The position numbers and the translations under genes were made by a program. A stretch of DNA of 8,653 nucleotides from Candidatus Nealsonbacteria bacterium CG08_land_8_20_14_0_20_36_22. Lineage in GTDB: Bacteria; Patescibacteriota; Minisyncoccia; Minisyncoccales; GWA2-38-27. The notes beneath the pieces are model-generated. The model was not told where the DNA came from, ran no database searches, and saw nothing but the letters and a program-made list of their open reading frames with translations. Below, in pieces: positions 4,416 through 8,653 of the stretch. The DNA is taken from the NCBI GenBank assembly GCA_002774555.1, contig PEYC01000045.1, positions 1 through 8,653 of the forward strand, given 5' to 3'. Position 1 is the first letter of the stretch. Every line of letters starts with the position of its first letter.

Positions 4416-7121
4416 TTAAGCAAAAACTTTTTCTGGTTTCCTGTTCTGTATTTTGGCAGAGGATGAAGTTCTGATGATAATTTTACTATCTTCGGCATCA
4501 ACAAATACCTCTTCTCCTTCCTGAATTTGGCCTCCGACAATCTTTAAAGCCAAAGGGTCAAGAACTTTTCGCTGAATTACTCTTTTTAAAGGCCTGGCTC
4601 CCAAATTATGGTCAAATCCTTGTTCGGCTAAAAGTTTTTTTGCCTTTTCTGAAAACTTAATTTTAATTCTTTTCCTGAACAACCTATTTATTACCTTCTT
4701 TAACTCAAGCTCAACGATTTTTTTAATTTCTGACCTGCCCAGATAATTAAAGATAATAATCTCGTCAATTCTATTCAAAAATTCCGGCCGAAAGTCCTCT
4801 TTAAGGGACTCCATTACTTTTTCTTTTAAGGACTTTTTCTCTGAGTCCTCTTTCTCACCAAGAAAACCTAAAGAACCCATTCTGGCTATGTACTCTGAAC
4901 CAATATTTGAAGTCATAATCAAGATAGAGTTTTTGAAAAAAACAACTCTTCCTTTAGCGTCTGTAAGCCGACCGTCTTCTAAAATCTGAAGCAAAATATT
5001 AAAGACCTCTGGATGGGCTTTTTCAACTTCATCAAGTAAAACTACGCTATAAGGCCTTCTCCTGATTTTATCTGTTAACTGACCGCCTTCCTCATATCCG
5101 ACATAGCCCGGAGGTGAACCTATCATTTTGGAAACAGTATGCTTTTCCATATATTCTGACATATCAAGCCGCACCAAGGCATTTTCATCATTAAATAAAA
5201 ACTCAGCCAAGGCCTTGGCGGTCTCGGTTTTTCCTACGCCGGTAGGACCCAAAAACATAAATGAACCCAATGGCCTATTCTCTTCTGAAATCCCGGCTCG
5301 GGAGCGCCGGATAGCGTTGGAAATAGCTGCAATTGCCTCTTTCTGACCAATAACCCTGCTAGTAATAATCTCTTCCATTTTTTCCAGTTTCTTCGCCTCT
5401 TCTTCAATTAGTCGGGTAACCGGAATCCCGGTCCATTTAGAAACCACTTTGGCAACATCCTCTTCAAAAACCTCTTCTTTTAAAATCTGCTGGTTTTTCT
5501 GAATTTTAACCAAATCCTTTTCGGTTTTTCTAACTTCTTTTAAAAGTTCCGGAATTTTTCCGTATTTAATTTCAGCTACTTTTTGTAAATCAGCTTCTCT
5601 TTGAGCGATTTCGGCTTGGAAAGTTAAACCATCTATTTCTTTTTTTAGGCCCTTAATCTTCTGAATTAACTCTTTCTCTGATTTCCATTTTATTTCAAAG
5701 GCCTTGGCTTTTTCCCGAAAATCAGCTAAGGTTCGATTTACGGCTGTCAATCTTTTTTTGCTGTCTTTCTCTTTTTTAATTGCCTCTTTTTCAATTTCTA
5801 ATTTTTGGATTTCCCGCTTCCACTCATCCAATTGAACGGGTTCTGATTCAATATCCATTCTCAGAGCTGACATTGCCTCGTCCATTAAATCCACTGCCTT
5901 ATCCGGTAAAAATCTGTCTGAAATATAACGGGAAGATAAATTAGCAGCTGCTACCAAGGCTGAATCGGCAATTCTTAAACCATGATGAACTTCGTATTTT
6001 TCTTTAATCCCCCTTAAAATTGCTATCGTATCTTCAATAGACGGCTCCTGGACATAAATTGGTTGGAATCTTCTTTCCAAGGCCGCATCTTTTTCAATGT
6101 ATTTTTGATACTCTTTCAAAGTGGTAGCTCCGATTGCTCTTAGCTCCCCCCTGGCCAAGGCCGGCTTTAAAAGATTTGAAGCATCCATGGCGCCTTCGGC
6201 TGCCCCGGCTCCAACAAGAGTATGAAGCTCGTCAATAAAAACAATATACCGACCAGCTGCCCGGTTAATTTCTTTAAGCAAAGCCCTAATTCTGTCTTCA
6301 AATTCCCCCCGATACTTTGTGCCAGCCACTATAGCTCCCAAATCCAGACCAACGATTTCTTTTTCTCTTAATGACTCTGGCACGTCCCCTTTAATAATCC
6401 GTTGAGCCAACCCCTCAACAATCGCTGTTTTGCCAACCCCGGCTTCTCCAATTAAAACCGGGTTATTTTTTGTTCTTCTTGAAAGAACCTGCATTAACCG
6501 ACGAATCTCATTGTCTCTGCCGATTACCGGATCTAATTTCCCTTGACGAGCCAAGGTAGTCAAATTTCTGGCATATTTCTCCACAACCTGATATTTTGAT
6601 TCCGGCTCCGGGTCTGTAATCCGCGCCCCGCCTCGAATCTCAGCCAAGTTTTTTAAAACGGTCTCATAATCTAATCTGCCAAACTCTAAAGTACTAGTTC
6701 CCTTGCCTGCATCTGGTCTCATCAAAGTTACTTTGTCTAAAATCTCTTTGGCCTTGGTTTGAGAATCAAGTAGGGCTAAGAACAAATGTTCTACTGAAAT
6801 AAACTCGTCTCCCATTTTCATTGCTTCTTGTCCGGCCCTTTCCAAGACCTTTGCCATATCTTGAGTTAAATAAAATTGGCCAAAAGTTGAAGGCGTAGCA
6901 ATGGTTGGAAGAGAATTTAAAGCGCTTTCTGTTTTCTTTTTAATTGTTTCAATATCAACTCCCAACTTTCTCAACAATGTCAAAACAACGTTTTCCTCTT
7001 GAAAAAGCAAAGATAAAAGCAAATGCAAAGCATCAATCTGGCGCTGGCCCCGCTCCTGGGCAAGGGACTGGGCCCTGATTATTGCCTCTTGGGCTTTGTG
7101 GGTAAAATTGGCACCGTTCAT
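4416..7121 (-). CDS. clpB: ClpB-type AAA+ disaggregase, 901 aa
   Basis: A hexameric two-ring ATPase that extracts polypeptides from aggregates. Order: double Clp-N repeat (about 6-145); first AAA+ with Walker A GEAGVGKT (225-232), pore loop KYRG (269-272), Walker B FIDE (295-298), Arg 350/351; long coiled-coil middle domain (about 415-550), the length of ClpB rather than ClpC, with the ADLQKVAEIKYGKIPEL signature (510-526); second AAA+ with GPTGVGKT (625-632), pore loop GYVG (672-675), Walker B LLDE (695-698), Arg784, sensor-2 GARP (841-844). Odd: LGF at 751-753 sits where ClpC/ClpA have the ClpP-docking tripeptide, so a ClpP-linked role cannot be excluded. ATG 7121 (MNGANFTHKAQEA) is preferred over TTG 7157, which lies in the promoter -35. 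Complete and undamaged. Confidence 0.95.
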   Translation of the reverse strand: MNGANFTHKAQEAIIRAQSLAQERGQRQIDALHLLLSLLFQEENVVLTLLRKLGVDIETIKKKTESALNSLPTIATPSTFGQFYLTQDMAKVLERAGQEAMKMGDEFISVEHLFLALLDSQTKAKEILDKVTLMRPDAGKGTSTLEFGRLDYETVLKNLAEIRGGARITDPEPESKYQVVEKYARNLTTLARQGKLDPVIGRDNEIRRLMQVLSRRTKNNPVLIGEAGVGKTAIVEGLAQRIIKGDVPESLREKEIVGLDLGAIVAGTKYRGEFEDRIRALLKEINRAAGRYIVFIDELHTLVGAGAAEGAMDASNLLKPALARGELRAIGATTLKEYQKYIEKDAALERRFQPIYVQEPSIEDTIAILRGIKEKYEVHHGLRIADSALVAAANLSSRYISDRFLPDKAVDLMDEAMSALRMDIESEPVQLDEWKREIQKLEIEKEAIKKEKDSKKRLTAVNRTLADFREKAKAFEIKWKSEKELIQKIKGLKKEIDGLTFQAEIAQREADLQKVAEIKYGKIPELLKEVRKTEKDLVKIQKNQQILKEEVFEEDVAKVVSKWTGIPVTRLIEEEAKKLEKMEEIITSRVIGQKEAIAAISNAIRRSRAGISEENRPLGSFMFLGPTGVGKTETAKALAEFLFNDENALVRLDMSEYMEKHTVSKMIGSPPGYVGYEEGGQLTDKIRRRPYSVVLLDEVEKAHPEVFNILLQILEDGRLTDAKGRVVFFKNSILIMTSNIGSEYIARMGSLGFLGEKEDSEKKSLKEKVMESLKEDFRPEFLNRIDEIIIFNYLGRSEIKKIVELELKKVINRLFRKRIKIKFSEKAKKLLAEQGFDHNLGARPLKRVIQRKVLDPLALKIVGGQIQEGEEVFVDAEDSKIIIRTSSSAKIQNRKPEKVFA

Positions 7122-7128
7122 ATAGTTC

Positions 7129-7157
7129 TTCTTACCATAAATATTCTCCAAAATCAA
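7129..7157 (-). promoter_or_regulatory. Putative clpB promoter, leaderless geometry
   Basis: Minus-strand TTGATT (7152-7157) and TAAGAA (7129-7134) are separated by 17 bases, with a TGG extension before the -10. The -10 ends seven bases before ATG 7121 and there is no good Shine-Dalgarno site. The hexamers are weaker than those of the toxin-antitoxin promoters. The -35 abuts the preceding terminator. No CIRCE or HAIR heat-shock operator is visible here. Confidence 0.45.
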
Positions 7158-7196
7158 GAAAAAAGCCCCGAAAGAAAAATTATTCTTTGGAGCTTT
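7158..7196 (-). terminator. Rho-independent terminator between the 78-aa gene and clpB
   Basis: Read on the minus strand, AAAGCTCCAAAGAA (7196-7183) folds back on TTCTTT plus GGGGCTTT (7176-7162) with one bulged C (7170), one G-T pair and a 6-base loop. The stem runs straight into a T-tract (7164-7159). It separates the htrA-side transcript from clpB. Confidence 0.8.
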
Positions 7197-7213
7197 ATTT
7201 TGGCTTTGGAACT

Positions 7214-7450
7214 TTATTGGTTTGATGCCTTTATTAATTCTCTCAAAACTTCGTTTTCCCGCCGGGTGGCTTCCAGGTCAAAGGCCTGATACTTAACACA
7301 GACCCGAAAATAATCTAACAACTCTTGCAATTTATCTGTCTTCTGCTTTTCAATAAACCTCTCTACTTCTGGCATCCCTACTGCTCCGGTTTCCTTCACT
7401 AAATTGGCAATTTCTCCAAAAATATCTTTAATATTATTTTCAGCACTCAT
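7214..7450 (-). CDS. Small helical protein of unknown function, 78 aa
   Basis: Not recognised. The protein is predicted soluble and almost wholly helical, with charged amphipathic stretches (NIKDIFGEIANLVKE, EVERFIEKQKTDKLQELLDYF, FDLEATRRENEVLRELIKA) and no signal or membrane segment; a small coiled-coil or adaptor-like protein is possible. Start ATG 7450 has AAAGGA (7460-7465) nine bases upstream. It lies between htrA and clpB on their strand, ends 18 bases before a terminator, and may be transcribed from a promoter just after htrA. The position suggests, but does not show, a role with these stress proteins. Confidence 0.7.
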   Translation of the reverse strand: MSAENNIKDIFGEIANLVKETGAVGMPEVERFIEKQKTDKLQELLDYFRVCVKYQAFDLEATRRENEVLRELIKASNQ

Positions 7451-7513
7451 AATCCACGTTCCTTTCCAAGCATTTTCTTTACTTATTTTAAAAAATTTAA
7501 AAGATCTAATTTC

Positions 7514-7542
7514 AGGCTACATCATCAGGAAAAGTTTGTCAA
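7514..7542 (-). promoter_or_regulatory. Possible promoter for the 78-aa gene
   Basis: Perfect TTGACA (7537-7542) lies four bases after the htrA stop; 17 bases on is TAGCCT (7514-7519), which keeps only the T, A and final T of the -10 consensus. The leader would be about 57 nt and contains the Shine-Dalgarno site. The weak -10 makes this uncertain. Confidence 0.4.
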
Positions 7543-7546
7543 GTTT

Positions 7547-8653
7547 TTATTCGCTTTTCTCGTCCAAAACAACTTCAACCTCAAATTCTTTCTCCCCTCT
7601 TAAGATCTTTAATTTAACCTTATCTCCGGGATTATATTTGGTAATGAGCTTTGCTAAAGAATTATCAATGGTAATTTTTCCGCCATTAAATTCTAAAACA
7701 ATGTCCTTTTCTTTTAATCCGGCTTTCTCAGCAGCTGAACCCGGCCAGATAGCTGATTCTCCGCTTTCTCCTCTAATAATAAAAGCTCCGTGGTCTATTG
7801 CTAAATTATATTCTGCTTGCACTTTTTCGTTAACCAAAATATAGCGAACCCCTAAAAAAGGATAGACAATTTTCCCTATTTCTCTAACTTGTTCTATGGC
7901 CTTTTTGGCTTTATTGATAGGCACAGCAAAACCAATGCTTTGGGCTCCAATAACCATTGCTGTGTTTATACCAATTACCTCGCCTTTTAGATTTAAAAGG
8001 GGTCCTCCTGAATTTCCTTTATTAATAGCAGCATCGGTCTGAATAACATCTTCCAGGGTTTCTACAAAATCACCGCCCGAAGCTGTAATTTTCCTACCTA
8101 GCCCAGAAACCACTCCAGTAGAGACCGTATTCCGGAATTCTCCAAGAGCGTTGCCAATAGCAATTACGGTCTGGCCGCTCTTCAAATTGTCTGAGTCACC
8201 TAATTTCACAATTGGAAACGGCTCCATTTTATTTTGTTCAATTTTTATTATGGCTAAATCCTGGAAAGGGTCTCTGGCTAAAACCTTGGCTGAAAATTTC
8301 CTTCCATCATTAGTAAAAACCGTATAGCCCGCGCCCTCTTCCAAAATCACATGCTTATTGGTTAAAATCAGTCCGTCTTGAGAAATAATAAATCCTGTTC
8401 CTCCTCCAATTTCCTGTTTTTCAGTTCCTTTTTGACGATATTGCGGTGTTGGGAAACCAAAAAAAGGATCAACCTCATAATACTTTTCAAGAATTGGAAC
8501 GTCTTTGGAAATAACAATACTAACCACGGCAGGAGAGGTCTCTTCCACCACTTTTATAATCTTCTCTTCCTCTTTCTCAACTTTTATAATCTTCTCTTCC
8601 TCTTTCTCAACTTTTTCAATCACTGAAGGCAAATTAATATTTAATTTTTCCAA
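7547..8653 (-). CDS. htrA: HtrA/DegP-type serine protease with PDZ domain (5' end outside window)
   Basis: An S1C envelope protease that degrades or holds misfolded extracytoplasmic proteins. Within the visible 368 codons (numbered from 8653): low-complexity charged linker with a perfect duplicated decapeptide (15-34), protease domain about 36-260 with the triad His101 (TNKHV), Asp132 (DLAIIK) and Ser215 (GNSGGPL), and one PDZ domain about 265-365 with the YPFLGVR start, AAEKAGL and DIVLEFNG motifs. The triad is intact, so activity is expected. The reading frame is open to the window edge; the first codon is TTG without a leader or membrane segment, so the true start and the expected signal anchor lie beyond 8653. 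Its stop is followed within four bases by a -35 element. Confidence 0.95.
   Translation of the reverse strand: MEKLNINLPSVIEKVEKEEEKIIKVEKEEEKIIKVVEETSPAVVSIVISKDVPILEKYYEVDPFFGFPTPQYRQKGTEKQEIGGGTGFIISQDGLILTNKHVILEEGAGYTVFTNDGRKFSAKVLARDPFQDLAIIKIEQNKMEPFPIVKLGDSDNLKSGQTVIAIGNALGEFRNTVSTGVVSGLGRKITASGGDFVETLEDVIQTDAAINKGNSGGPLLNLKGEVIGINTAMVIGAQSIGFAVPINKAKKAIEQVREIGKIVYPFLGVRYILVNEKVQAEYNLAIDHGAFIIRGESGESAIWPGSAAEKAGLKEKDIVLEFNGGKITIDNSLAKLITKYNPGDKVKLKILRGEKEFEVEVVLDEKSE
8551..8610 (-). repeat. Exact 30-bp tandem duplication in htrA
   Basis: The segments 8551-8580 and 8581-8610 are identical, followed by a 6-base trace of a third copy. In frame, each encodes the decapeptide VEKEEEKIIK in register, within the linker between the presumed membrane anchor and the protease domain. 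Absence of any silent difference indicates a recent duplication or ongoing slippage. Confidence 0.9.

Noticed and set aside
7122..7157. Longer ClpB from TTG 7157
   Set aside because: The TTG is the putative -35 box immediately after a terminator; family proteins start close to the FTHKAQEA segment.
7442..7448. AGCACTC resembling a CIRCE (HrcA) half-site
   Set aside because: It is formed by the first codons of the 78-aa gene and no second half-site lies at the required nine-base spacing.
7404..7844. Plus-strand open frame antisense to htrA and the 78-aa gene
   Set aside because: The minus strand encodes clear HtrA PDZ and protease motifs there; the plus frame is a Ser/Phe/Leu-rich shadow without a ribosome site.

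Overview
This is an AT-rich, densely packed bacterial window with short intergenic gaps and TGA read as a stop (one gene ends in TGA inside an ATGA overlap). Several small membrane-anchored proteins, a cysteine-containing extracytoplasmic domain resembling a lamin-tail fold, small toxin-antitoxin pairs and a degenerate HtrA-like protein suggest a Candidate Phyla Radiation (Patescibacteria/Parcubacteria-like) genome. That assignment is inferred from protein style, not from a marker gene.

Left part (1-1737): the 5' part of a sigma-70 family gene leaves the window on the minus strand. Across a 185-bp divergent promoter region lies a small unknown plus-strand gene (476-775), closed by a strong intrinsic terminator whose stem is partly coding. 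Immediately after it comes a plus-strand gene for a membrane-anchored, six-cysteine surface protein (835-1737).

Middle part (1734-4412, minus strand): in transcription order there is a DUF433 antitoxin, a frameshifted DUF5615 PIN-like toxin, a single-pass membrane protein of unknown function, a hicB-hicA pair, and a trypsin-fold protein with all three catalytic residues replaced. This last gene meets the surface-protein gene tail to tail with overlapping stop codons.

Right part (4416-8653, minus strand): a proteostasis block, in transcription order an HtrA/DegP protease (5' end outside the window, catalytic triad intact), a 78-residue unknown protein, a terminator, then a ClpB-type disaggregase that also carries an LGF tripeptide where ClpC/ClpA have their ClpP-docking loop.

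How it works together: the block combines extracytoplasmic protein quality control (HtrA and its catalytically dead relative) with cytoplasmic disaggregation (ClpB). The two toxin-antitoxin pairs lie downstream on the same strand with no visible terminator after clpB. A recurrent feature is promoter placement: good -35/-10 pairs with 17-bp spacers start a few bases after the previous stop codon, and for hicB, DUF433, clpB and the surface-protein gene the -10 box ends only 7 to 11 nt before the start codon, implying leaderless or nearly leaderless mRNAs. Three other genes have ordinary Shine-Dalgarno sites. The points most worth checking are the triad-less HtrA homologue, the broken PIN toxin, the leaderless promoters and the ClpB LGF loop.
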